Shown here in pieces: positions 1-6,089 of a stretch of 14,714 nucleotides of DNA. The notes beneath the pieces were generated by a model. It worked only from the letters and a program-made list of their open reading frames with translations. It searched no databases and was not told where the DNA came from. The DNA is taken from contig JAAZLA010000207.1 in NCBI GenBank assembly GCA_012799545.1, positions 1 through 14,714 on the forward strand, read 5' to 3'. Each line of letters starts with the position of its first letter. Within the stretch, counting starts at the first letter, position 1. Origin of the DNA: Treponema sp. Lineage in GTDB: Bacteria > Spirochaetota > Spirochaetia > Treponematales > Treponemataceae. Both the position numbers and the translations under genes were made by a program.

Positions 1-200
1 GAATTTTAAAATATTTTGAAGATGAAAGAGAGACAGTTGTTCAAACACTAAAAGTAGCTCAAGTAAGAGAAAAAAAAGTTTTTGATGGAGATTTCCTTGG
101 AAAGATAATTGATGAGAGAGGAAATGAAAAACAATATTTTAAGAGCAAGGACAATAAAATATTTGTCCTTGAAAATAAACAAATAGGAGGTAGAAAATAA
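1..200 (+). CDS. C-terminal fragment of an unknown protein (5' end off window)
   Basis: An open frame enters from the left edge (first whole codon at 3) and runs 65 codons to a TAA at 198-200. The other two forward frames are closed within the first 18 bases. The fragment is charged, rich in Lys and Glu, and has no motif that I recognise. Its stop lies one base before the start codon of the next gene, and the ribosome binding site of that gene (GGAGG, 186-190) lies inside its last codons, so the two are almost certainly co-transcribed and probably translationally coupled. By position it belongs to the lipoprotein/clostripain operon, but its function cannot be inferred from what is visible. 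Confidence 0.6.
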   Translation, partial: ILKYFEDERETVVQTLKVAQVREKKVFDGDFLGKIIDERGNEKQYFKSKDNKIFVLENKQIGGRK

Positions 201-201
201 A

Positions 202-774
202 ATGAAAAAATATCTAAAAATAGTTATGTACCTTTGTTTTCTTTGTTGTTTCGTTTCGTGTGTATCGAGAAAATCTTTTGGTGAGGAGAAAATAATGTAT
301 GGGAAAATTTCTGACTTAGATAATAATCCAGTTTCTGATGCAGAAATTTATTTAAATGGGAGCATGAAAGCGAAGAGTGATAAAAATGGAAATTTTACAT
401 TTCAGTGTTTTGCATTTAAAGAAAACACTATACAGGTGTTCAGCAAAATCTACCAGCCTTTTTCTGAAGATTTTTCCTTAGAACATCAAAGCCAATTTTT
501 GCAAATACGCTTAAGAGAAATGGATGAATTTATAGAAGAAGCAAAACAAGCGTTTAAAGAAAAAAAAGATGCAGAAGCTGAGACTATTTTGTTACATGCA
601 ATACAGGAAAACCCAAAGTTTCAACCTTCGTATTTATTCCTTGCTTTTATATATTATAAAAATAACGAAAGCGAGTTGTTGGAAAATCTTTTTGTTATAG
701 CGGAAGAAGCGGGTTTGAAAAAACAAAACTTTAGTGATTATCTTCCTTTACCCATGGAGAAAAGATATGAATAA
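202..774 (+). CDS. Lipoprotein with carboxypeptidase-regulatory-like domain and TPR-like helices
   Basis: 190 residues. Start ATG 202 has GGAGG 11 bases upstream. The N-terminus is a lipoprotein signal: two Lys, a hydrophobic stretch, then a loose lipobox FVSC with Cys20 as the predicted lipidated residue. Residues about 33-68 (GKISDLDNNPVSDAEIYLNG, then SDKNGNFTF) have the pattern of a carboxypeptidase regulatory-like beta-sandwich (CarboxypepD_reg family). Residues about 111-155 form an amphipathic helical pair of the TPR type (AKQAFKEKKDAEAETILLHA, then a second helix beginning near PSYLFLAF). Such proteins usually sit in the periplasm or on the cell surface and bind partners; no catalytic motif is seen. 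The next gene overlaps its last 8 bases. Domain calls are by eye; the exact role is unknown. Confidence 0.8.
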   Translation: MKKYLKIVMYLCFLCCFVSCVSRKSFGEEKIMYGKISDLDNNPVSDAEIYLNGSMKAKSDKNGNFTFQCFAFKENTIQVFSKIYQPFSEDFSLEHQSQFLQIRLREMDEFIEEAKQAFKEKKDAEAETILLHAIQENPKFQPSYLFLAFIYYKNNESELLENLFVIAEEAGLKKQNFSDYLPLPMEKRYE

Positions 775-1219
775 AAGATATAGAGTTTTTATTTTTTGTT
801 GTTTTGTTTTAATGCTCTTTTTATCCTGTACCTTTGATTTTGGAAATCTTCCTCCCTATTGCATTTCTAGCCCACATATTATTTTAAACAATGAAGATGT
901 ATTTGACTCTTCATGTGGTTTGTTTTTTAATCTCAAAAATACTGATGCAAAAACAATTGCAAAAATCAACCTTGTTTTTTCTGCTTATGAAAGTAGTAAT
1001 AAAAAGCCAATAACGACTAAATACCTAAATGAAATGTCGGTTCCTGTTTTTTTACCACATGGTGAAAGCCTTGAGGTTTTTATTGATTTGGAGCCTTTTA
1101 TTTTTAAGATTCCTGATAGTGATTGTAGCGTTGATTTTTTTTGTATTAAAGAAATAGTGTTTTCAAATGGAGATGTTTGGAAAGATGTATTTTATAGCTA
1201 TGCTTATTGTATTGAGTAG
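767..1219 (+). CDS. Small predicted lipoprotein of unknown function
   Basis: 150 residues from ATG 767. The open frame extends upstream to 734, but 767 is preferred because it has GGAG 7 bases ahead and begins a clean lipoprotein signal (MNKRYR, hydrophobic core, LFLSC with Cys21). It overlaps the end of the previous gene by 8 bases, a sign of coupled translation. After the signal the protein is mostly beta-prone, with a segment around residues 40-110 that looks like a single extracellular beta-sandwich, but I recognise no family. The next gene, a lipid-anchored peptidase, starts 12 bases after its stop. It may be a surface or periplasmic partner of that peptidase; this rests only on position. 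Confidence 0.75.
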   Translation: MNKRYRVFIFCCFVLMLFLSCTFDFGNLPPYCISSPHIILNNEDVFDSSCGLFFNLKNTDAKTIAKINLVFSAYESSNKKPITTKYLNEMSVPVFLPHGESLEVFIDLEPFIFKIPDSDCSVDFFCIKEIVFSNGDVWKDVFYSYAYCIE

Positions 1220-1231
1220 GGAGGTAGTGGG

Positions 1232-2569
1232 ATGAAAATAAAATATTGTATTTTTATGGTTATATTTTTTATAGTATTTAATGCTTGCAATTTTGAAACA
1301 AATTTAGATGTTGAAAATTTTCAAAAAAAGGAAAGAGCATGGACTTTTCTTATTTATATGGCTGCTGACAATAATCTTGAATCAGCAGCAATTCGAGATT
1401 TTAATGAACTTGAAGCAGCGCAGTTTGACAGAGCAAAAATAAGTATTCTTGTTTTACTTGATAGAAGTCCCTTTTACGATAACTCAAATGGAGATTGGTC
1501 GGGAACACGATTGTATGAGATTTCTTATGATCCAAATGGCATCGACAATATAATTCGGTCGAAAGAAATAGTCTTTCCGCTCTTGGATATTGGAGGAGGA
1601 AAACAAACCAATGTAAATACCGCCGACCCTTTTGTCTTAGAAGGAACGATAGATTTTGTAAAGCAAAAATACCAAGCGGAAAACTATGGGCTTATAATGT
1701 GGGGACATGGCACTGGTTGGCGCAGCCCGGCACAAAATAATTATCGGTCAGCATCTAATGAATCCCTCGGTACTAAGGCCTTTGCCTTTGATGACACAAG
1801 TCAAACATATATGAGCCTTTCTAGCTTTCATAAGGCAATAGCGGGCAAGGGCTTAAAATGTATTGGCTTTGATACCTGTTTTGGTGCAGTTTTAGAACTT
1901 GCCTATGAAATCTGCGATGAAACAGAATGGATCATCGCATCTCCGTCTACGGTGCCGTTTGAAGGCTGGGATTATAAAAACCTGTTCAATTTTTTCACAA
2001 AGACAGATTTCAGTGTTGAATCATTTTCCATATCTATTCTTGAACAATTTCAATTGCAATACGCACAAGAAAATACTGCTGCATTAAGTATTATCAAAAC
2101 TGATAAAATTGCAGCGTTAAAAGAAAGTTTTGATTCCTTTGCAAAAAAACTGGCAACGTGTATCGTCGACACTGAAGAGAGACATAGCTGTCTTGGATGG
2201 ATATTGGAAGAGGTTCTAACATATAAAGATACGAGTGCCCGAACAGACGTCTTTGTGGATATTGCATCCTTTGTTGAGGAAGGTGGAAAACGCTATCAAG
2301 ATTTAATGCCGCAGGCTGAAATAGTTTTGCTGAAACTATCAGAAGTACTACCTCTGTTTTATTCGACTGAAAAAAGAGACTATGGGGGCTTGGGTGTTTT
2401 TTTTATTGGCTTGGAAAATGGAATCCCAAATGCAAGCCATCCAAATGACTATGTGCAGGGTAGTGATTTTGGCGAATGTAGCCGTTTTGTAAAAGAGAGC
2501 GACGGTTGGGTTCCCCACAAAAATGGCGGAGATAGCTTACTCGATGTTTTATTTTATACAACATTTTAA
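1232..2569 (+). CDS. Clostripain-family (C11) cysteine peptidase, lipid-anchored
   Basis: 445 residues. Start ATG 1232 has GGGAGG 7 bases upstream. A lipoprotein signal ends in FNAC (Cys19). The mature part opens with the family's first strand (WTFLIYMAADNNLE, 37-50). The catalytic His lies in MWGHGTGW (His159) and the nucleophile in GFDTCFGAVLELAY (Cys216), the two signature blocks of peptidase family C11 (clan CD). Members cut after Arg or Lys and several are self-activated; substrate preference here is inferred from the family only. With the lipid anchor, it probably acts in the periplasm or at the surface. It is the last gene of a lipoprotein operon and is followed by a hairpin at 2614-2654. 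Length and both catalytic residues look intact, so it should be active. Confidence 0.9.
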   Translation: MKIKYCIFMVIFFIVFNACNFETNLDVENFQKKERAWTFLIYMAADNNLESAAIRDFNELEAAQFDRAKISILVLLDRSPFYDNSNGDWSGTRLYEISYDPNGIDNIIRSKEIVFPLLDIGGGKQTNVNTADPFVLEGTIDFVKQKYQAENYGLIMWGHGTGWRSPAQNNYRSASNESLGTKAFAFDDTSQTYMSLSSFHKAIAGKGLKCIGFDTCFGAVLELAYEICDETEWIIASPSTVPFEGWDYKNLFNFFTKTDFSVESFSISILEQFQLQYAQENTAALSIIKTDKIAALKESFDSFAKKLATCIVDTEERHSCLGWILEEVLTYKDTSARTDVFVDIASFVEEGGKRYQDLMPQAEIVLLKLSEVLPLFYSTEKRDYGGLGVFFIGLENGIPNASHPNDYVQGSDFGECSRFVKESDGWVPHKNGGDSLLDVLFYTTF

Positions 2570-2613
2570 ATGAAAAAACGTATGCGGCATGGATGTCGCA
2601 GGGACTAAGTACA

Positions 2614-2669
2614 CTCGTTTTGGTTTACTGTATAAATTACTCCGCCAAAACGAGATAGTTTCTTTTTTT
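2614..2669 (+). terminator. Probable rho-independent terminator after the peptidase gene
   Basis: A perfect 10-bp inverted repeat, CTCGTTTTGG (2614-2623) and CCAAAACGAG (2645-2654), encloses a 21-base loop and is followed 4 bases later by a T-rich run ending at 2669. The loop is long and the T run is interrupted by a C, so it is weaker than the other terminators in the window. A small extra hairpin (arms 2583-2588 and 2595-2600) precedes it. Confidence 0.5.
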
Positions 2670-2682
2670 ATATCAAGATACC

Positions 2683-2711
2683 TTGACAGACGATGTAGCG
2701 TGTTGTAGTAT
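2683..2711 (+). promoter_or_regulatory. Sigma70-type promoter of the padR operon
   Basis: TTGACA (2683-2688) is a perfect -35 box, followed after exactly 17 bases by TAGTAT (2706-2711), a 5 of 6 match to the -10 consensus. Transcription would start near 2718, leaving a leader of about 13 bases. An imperfect inverted repeat (2710-2717 and 2725-2732, 7 of 8 positions) overlies the predicted start point and ribosome binding site and could be an autoregulatory operator. Confidence 0.75.
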
Positions 2712-2730
2712 GTATCTTGAAAGGAGATAT

Positions 2731-3096
2731 ATGTTACAGTATTCGGATATATTGCGAGGTTTAACGGACTCACTTATCTTAGCTCAACTAGAATATGGGG
2801 ACAGTTATGGCTATGAAATAAGCAAGACAATTCTCAAAGAATCTGATGGTTCAATTGAGCTAAAGGAAGCAAGCTTGTATACCTCTTTTAGGCGTTTAGA
2901 AGAAGCAGGCTATATCACTTCGTACTGGGGGGATGAAAATTCTGGAGCCCGAAGACGATATTATACACTCAATGATGAAGGAAAGGTTTTCATTACTGAA
3001 AATAAAGAAGACTGGAAAAAAATTTCAAAGCAAATAAGCGATTTATTATCGGGGAAGAAAAAAAAGGAGAAAAACAAAGATGAGTACAAAAGTTAG
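2731..3096 (+). CDS. PadR-family transcriptional regulator
   Basis: 121 residues from ATG 2731, with AAGGAG (2721-2726) just upstream. An in-frame TTG at 2683 is not the start because it is the promoter's -35 box. The sequence has the PadR winged-helix layout: DILRGLTDSLILAQL, YGYEISKTI, then the recognition-helix and wing region ELKEASLYTSFRRLEEAGYI and ARRRYYTLNDEGK, ending in a short helical tail. PadR proteins usually repress their own operon until a ligand or stress signal is sensed. Here the gene is first in an operon with a HAAS-type membrane protein and a DUF4097 protein, a common PadR arrangement. It overlaps the next gene by 17 bases. The operator is probably the dyad at 2710-2732 (inference). 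Confidence 0.92.
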   Translation: MLQYSDILRGLTDSLILAQLEYGDSYGYEISKTILKESDGSIELKEASLYTSFRRLEEAGYITSYWGDENSGARRRYYTLNDEGKVFITENKEDWKKISKQISDLLSGKKKKEKNKDEYKS

Positions 3097-3772
3097 AAAC
3101 TATGTTGAGGTATTGTTTAGTGACATACCTCGAACAAAAAAGAGCCAAGAATTAAAAGAAGAAATTCTTGCAAATGTAACAGAGCGTTTCAATGCCTATA
3201 TTGCGCAAGGCAAAACTGAAAATCAAGCTTATAGCTTAGCTGTTTCCGAAATGGGTGATATCGACGAAATGCTTCAATCGATTGCACCTGATCGCGAGCT
3301 CAAACCAAAGATTGACGCTTATCGAGTAAAGCGCGCAAAAAATACCGCTATTGCCGTTAGTTTATATATTATCGGGGTGGCTTTTTTAATTTTATTCGGT
3401 GGTCTTCCTACTATGCTCGATATGGATATATTAGAAGATACCGGTGGAATAATTGGCCTTATTGTATTGCTTGTTTTTTCAGCTATTGCAACCGCTATGC
3501 TTGTCTATACTTATTTAGCTGTGCCACAGGATATAGAACCCTATCTACGGGAAAGACAAAAGGATGACTATGATTTGGGAAGGGTGTCAGAGCAAAAAAG
3601 AATGCTCTTTAAGTCAGTGTCAAGTTTATTGTGGCTTGCAATTACTATTATTTATCTGCTTGTTAGCTTTACGACTGGAGCTTGGCATATTTCTTGGATT
3701 ATTTTCTTAATTGGTTCTTTTGTACAACAGAGTATTCGCACCTTTATGATGATCGATTCAGACAAAGAATAG
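3080..3772 (+). CDS. HAAS/DUF1700-type four-helix membrane protein
   Basis: 230 residues; start ATG 3080 lies inside the end of the PadR gene, with GGAG at 3066-3069. Residues 1-70 form a soluble helical domain (VEVLFSDIPRTKKSQELKEE, ERFNAYIAQGKTENQAYSLA, EMGDIDEML) that matches the HAAS / DUF1700 pattern found in proteins encoded beside PadR regulators. Four hydrophobic segments follow at about 89-107, 123-147, 182-199 and 202-217, so the domain should be cytoplasmic with the rest in the inner membrane. Such proteins are thought to help control the operon's product or envelope stress responses; the exact biochemical role is not established. The next gene starts 13 bases downstream. Confidence 0.82.
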   Translation: MSTKVRNYVEVLFSDIPRTKKSQELKEEILANVTERFNAYIAQGKTENQAYSLAVSEMGDIDEMLQSIAPDRELKPKIDAYRVKRAKNTAIAVSLYIIGVAFLILFGGLPTMLDMDILEDTGGIIGLIVLLVFSAIATAMLVYTYLAVPQDIEPYLRERQKDDYDLGRVSEQKRMLFKSVSSLLWLAITIIYLLVSFTTGAWHISWIIFLIGSFVQQSIRTFMMIDSDKE

Positions 3773-3785
3773 ATGGAGTTTTTTA

Positions 3786-4709
3786 ATGAATAAACATAAA
3801 ATAACAATGTTGATTATAGCCTTTTTTTGGATTCTCCTTGCAATTTTTGCATCTCTCTTTTTTATACGACTTTTGACAGGTGGCTCCTGCCCTCTGTCTT
3901 TGAAATCTCGCTTTTTAGGAAATACAAAAAATCTTAGTGTAGAAGAATACCAATTTGATGTTGAAGGTATTTCTGAATTATCTCTTGAACTTATTCCTGA
4001 GAGTATTGATCTTACAAAATCCTCCGACAGTTTTATTCATGTACGTGTATCTTCTTTAGCTGGAGCCGAAAGCCCTGTTCCAAGAATAAAAAATCATGTT
4101 TTGGAAATTAAAAGAAGTAAACCAAAAACGCGGTTTTTTAGTTTTTACGCTTTTAAAGAATCTGTTGAGGTATCTATTCCAGAATCATTGATGTTAAAAA
4201 AAGATTTTATTATTCAAGCTTTTTCAACGAGCGGCAGCATTAGCATGAGCGACATGAGCGCATCAGAAATATTTGCATATTCTACAAGTGGCAGCATAAG
4301 AGCAAAAAAAGTACATGCAATAAAACTTGATTTTAAAAGCACGAGTGGAAGTGTCAAAGTCGAAGATTCTTCTTGTAAAAATGCGTCGCTTCATTCTACG
4401 AGTGGTAGCATTGTCTTCGAGGGATCCGCTGATGAGGCAGATTTAAGAAGTACTTCGGGCTCAGTAAATGCTGTCTTTTTAGAGATGCCCAAAAAAAATT
4501 CTCGATTTGTCTCAACTTCGGGGTCAGTTCGCCTAAGTCTTCCTGAAAACGAGGGTTTTGATTTTCATTATTCGACAATTTCTGGGTCTGTTCGAAACGA
4601 GTTTACAGGATTTCGAGGGAAAAAAACTGGTGTAAACCGATATAAGGATGGTGGAATAGCTTTTGATTTAAGCTCTACTTCTGGTTCCGTTAGAATAGAG
4701 AGAAATTAG
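3786..4709 (+). CDS. DUF4097 beta-helix protein with STSGS repeats
   Basis: 307 residues; ATG 3786 has GGAG 7 bases upstream. One N-terminal hydrophobic segment (about 7-30) probably acts as a membrane anchor or uncleaved signal. The rest matches the DUF4097 putative adhesin layout: strands with repeated turns. Seven exact STSGS[IV] motifs start at residues 147, 166, 185, 204, 222, 243 and 297, and one variant (STISGSV) at 263. The first four are exactly 19 residues apart, consistent with rungs of a right-handed beta-helix. It is the last gene of the PadR operon. The family is widespread but its function is poorly known; surface exposure or periplasmic location is inferred. A weak AT-rich hairpin follows at 4718-4735. 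Confidence 0.85.
   Translation: MNKHKITMLIIAFFWILLAIFASLFFIRLLTGGSCPLSLKSRFLGNTKNLSVEEYQFDVEGISELSLELIPESIDLTKSSDSFIHVRVSSLAGAESPVPRIKNHVLEIKRSKPKTRFFSFYAFKESVEVSIPESLMLKKDFIIQAFSTSGSISMSDMSASEIFAYSTSGSIRAKKVHAIKLDFKSTSGSVKVEDSSCKNASLHSTSGSIVFEGSADEADLRSTSGSVNAVFLEMPKKNSRFVSTSGSVRLSLPENEGFDFHYSTISGSVRNEFTGFRGKKTGVNRYKDGGIAFDLSSTSGSVRIERN
4224..4691 (+). repeat. Coding repeat array: eight STSGS-type units
   Basis: Six-to-seven-codon units begin at 4224, 4281, 4338, 4395, 4449, 4512, 4572 and 4674. In units 1-4 both serines of TSGS are written with AGC/AGT; in units 5-8 both are written with TCN. The threonine also shifts, from ACG/ACA to mostly ACT. The protein motif is constant while the DNA falls into two classes, which points to two separately amplified blocks held alike by selection on the protein. 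Confidence 0.85.
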
Positions 4710-4732
4710 GGAGAGAAAAAGATTCAAAAATC

Positions 4733-4761
4733 TTTACAGGATTCTAGCACCAGAATAAAAA
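4733..4761 (+). promoter_or_regulatory. Candidate promoter of the tRNA-Leu gene
   Basis: TTTACA (4733-4738, 5 of 6 match to the -35 box) and TAAAAA (4756-4761, 4 of 6 match to the -10 box) are 17 bases apart. The start point would be near 4768, about 18 bases before the tRNA. A TATAAT at 4776-4781 is a better -10 by sequence but lies too close to the tRNA 5' end. Confidence 0.4.
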
Positions 4762-4785
4762 AAGTGATAGAATAGTATAATGTTT

Positions 4786-4868
4786 CCCCGGGTGCTGGAA
4801 TGGTAGACAGGCTCGTTTCAGGTGCGAGTGCTCGTAAGGGCGTGGAAGTTCAAGTCTTCTTCCGGGGA
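4786..4868 (+). tRNA. tRNA-Leu (anticodon CAG)
   Basis: The sequence folds as a class II tRNA of 83 bases. Acceptor arms are CCCCGGG (4786-4792) and TCCGGGG (4861-4867) with one G-U pair; the discriminator is A (4868). The D arm contains GGTAGA; the anticodon stem is CTCGT/GCGAG around the loop TTCAGGT, anticodon CAG at 4819-4821. A long variable arm (GCTC, loop, GGGC) and the T loop TTCAAGT in a GGAAG/CTTCT stem confirm the leucine type. The 3' CCA is not encoded (A-run follows), so a CCA-adding enzyme is needed. The first pair is C1-G72 rather than the more usual G1-C72 of leucine tRNAs. Confidence 0.95.
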
Positions 4869-4871
4869 AAA

Positions 4872-4901
4872 AAAGAGCTAGGCCCTTTGCCATAGCTCTT
4901 T
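4872..4901. terminator. Shared terminator between tRNA-Leu and the dehydrogenase gene
   Basis: AAAGAGCTA (4872-4880) pairs with TAGCTCTTT (4893-4901); inside, GGC and GCC extend the stem with one bulged A. Read on the minus strand the hairpin is followed by an unbroken T run, making a strong terminator for the dehydrogenase. Read on the plus strand it follows the tRNA by 3 bases. A small palindrome (4902-4916) carries the dehydrogenase stop codon. Confidence 0.8.
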
Positions 4902-4906
4902 GTGTT

Positions 4907-5968
4907 TTAAAAACACCTGCCCGTTTTCGCGTGCGTGCAAGAATCTCTGTTTTGCCCACATTGATAGCATATTTCATTCTCCAAGGCTTCCCCCGCAAAG
5001 TAGGCACGAATATTTTCAAAGCTTGTGTGCGCAATTGACTCGAGCGCATCTTGCGTTAAAAAAGCTTGATGACTGGTAATAATCACATTTGGGAAGGTCA
5101 TAAGGCGAGCGAGGGTATCATCTTCGATAACTTCGGTTGACCAATCTTCAAAAAAGTATTTATCTTCTTCCTCATAGACATCAAGGGCAGCACCGCCGAT
5201 GAGCTTGTGTTTGAGGGCATGCACCAGGGCCTTTGTGTGAATTAAGGCACCACGTCCTGTATTTATTATGACAGCATCATTTTTCATCAGTTCAATAGAC
5301 GGAAGGTCTACAAAATGGCGAGTTTCAGGTGTAAGAGGGCAGTGCAGGGTGATAACATCGCTTTCTTTAAAAAGGCGTTCTTTTGAAACGTATTCTGCAC
5401 CAATGTTTTTTGCCCAAGCTTGATCGGGGAAGACGTCGAAAAGGAGAATATTCATCCCAAAGCCTTTTGCAATGTTCGCCATAATTTTCCCTATTTTTCC
5501 CGTCCCTACAATACCGATTGTTCGCCCCTGCATATCTCTTCCGGTTAAACCCACGAGGCTAAAGTTTCCGCTTTTTGTTCTATTGAAAGCTTGAGGAATT
5601 TTTCTTGTAAGTGCAAGTAAGAGAGAAACCGCATGCTCAGCAACAGAGTAGGGTGAGTAGGCAGGTACCCGGGTAACATGAATTGTATTGAAAAGCGCTT
5701 TTAAGTCTAGATTATTATAGCCTGCACAGCGCATGGTAATAAGTTGCACATTGTGCTCTTTTAAAATGCTCACTGTTTTTTCATCAATCGCATCATTTAC
5801 AAAGGCACAAACAACGTCAAAACCCTTCGCTGCATGTGCTGTCGACGCTTTTAGGCGAAACTCAAAAAAATGTAAATCATAGCCATATTTTTCATTTGCC
5901 TTATTAAAAAATACTATATCGTAGGGTTTTGCGTCAAAAACCGCTACTGAAATTGTTTTATCGTTCAT
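4907..5968 (-). CDS. D-lactate dehydrogenase-type 2-hydroxyacid dehydrogenase
   Basis: 353 residues; ATG at 5966-5968 with GGAGG (5975-5979) just upstream. The fold is that of the D-isomer 2-hydroxyacid dehydrogenases. The substrate-binding block MRCAGYNNLDL (Arg80) and YSPYSVAEHAV are typical of D-lactate dehydrogenase. The NAD site is GTGKIG (155-160) with Asp178 after the second strand, favouring NAD over NADP. The catalytic Arg, Glu and His are Arg239 (NTGRG), Glu266 (DVYE) and His300 (ITSHQAFLT). It would reduce pyruvate to D-lactate in the cytoplasm; a related 2-keto acid is possible. The body ends where the family normally stops (ENEICY), and 18 more residues follow, with cysteines at 334, 337, 344 and 352. 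Expression is probably regulated (dyad at 6002-6028). Confidence 0.9.
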   Translation of the reverse strand: MNDKTISVAVFDAKPYDIVFFNKANEKYGYDLHFFEFRLKASTAHAAKGFDVVCAFVNDAIDEKTVSILKEHNVQLITMRCAGYNNLDLKALFNTIHVTRVPAYSPYSVAEHAVSLLLALTRKIPQAFNRTKSGNFSLVGLTGRDMQGRTIGIVGTGKIGKIMANIAKGFGMNILLFDVFPDQAWAKNIGAEYVSKERLFKESDVITLHCPLTPETRHFVDLPSIELMKNDAVIINTGRGALIHTKALVHALKHKLIGGAALDVYEEEDKYFFEDWSTEVIEDDTLARLMTFPNVIITSHQAFLTQDALESIAHTSFENIRAYFAGEALENEICYQCGQNRDSCTHAKTGRCF

Positions 5969-5985
5969 ATTGTACCTCCAATATG
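5966..5985 (-). promoter_or_regulatory. Inverted repeat enclosing the dehydrogenase ribosome binding site
   Basis: CATATTG (5966-5972) and CAATATG (5979-5985) form a perfect 7-bp inverted repeat around a 6-base loop. On the mRNA the Shine-Dalgarno core lies in the loop and stem edge, and the start codon is in one arm. The hairpin is AU-rich and weak, so any role in translation, or as a protein site on DNA, is inferred. Confidence 0.4.
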
Positions 5986-5989
5986 ATTT

Positions 5990-6019
5990 AGTCTAGCAAA
6001 TAATAACCTAGTAAGTCAA
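5990..6019 (-). promoter_or_regulatory. Candidate promoter of the dehydrogenase gene
   Basis: On the minus strand TTGACT (6014-6019) is followed after 18 bases by TAGACT (5990-5995). Transcription would start close to 5983, leaving a leader of about 15 bases. The -35 box lies in the centre of a 27-base dyad (6002-6028). Confidence 0.55.
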
Positions 6020-6028
6020 TAGGTTATT
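6002..6028. promoter_or_regulatory. Operator-like 9-9-9 dyad over the dehydrogenase -35 box
   Basis: AATAACCTA (6002-6010) and TAGGTTATT (6020-6028) are a perfect inverted repeat separated by 9 bases. The gap of 18 bases between arm starts is close to two DNA turns, which suits a dimeric regulator. The dyad covers the -35 box of the dehydrogenase promoter, so a bound protein would be expected to repress. The arms do not match the Rex or Fur consensus that I know. Confidence 0.5.
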
Positions 6029-6089
6029 GCGAGTTTCGGTAGTGCTTTTTAAGCTTGACAATTTGCATAAAACAAGTGATGCTATTAAC

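Noticed and set aside
2683..2730. Upstream TTG start for the PadR gene
   Set aside because: The TTG is part of the -35 box TTGACA, and ATG 2731 has a good ribosome binding site.
4776..4781. TATAAT as the tRNA promoter -10 box
   Set aside because: It ends 4 bases before the mature tRNA, so transcription would start inside the tRNA.
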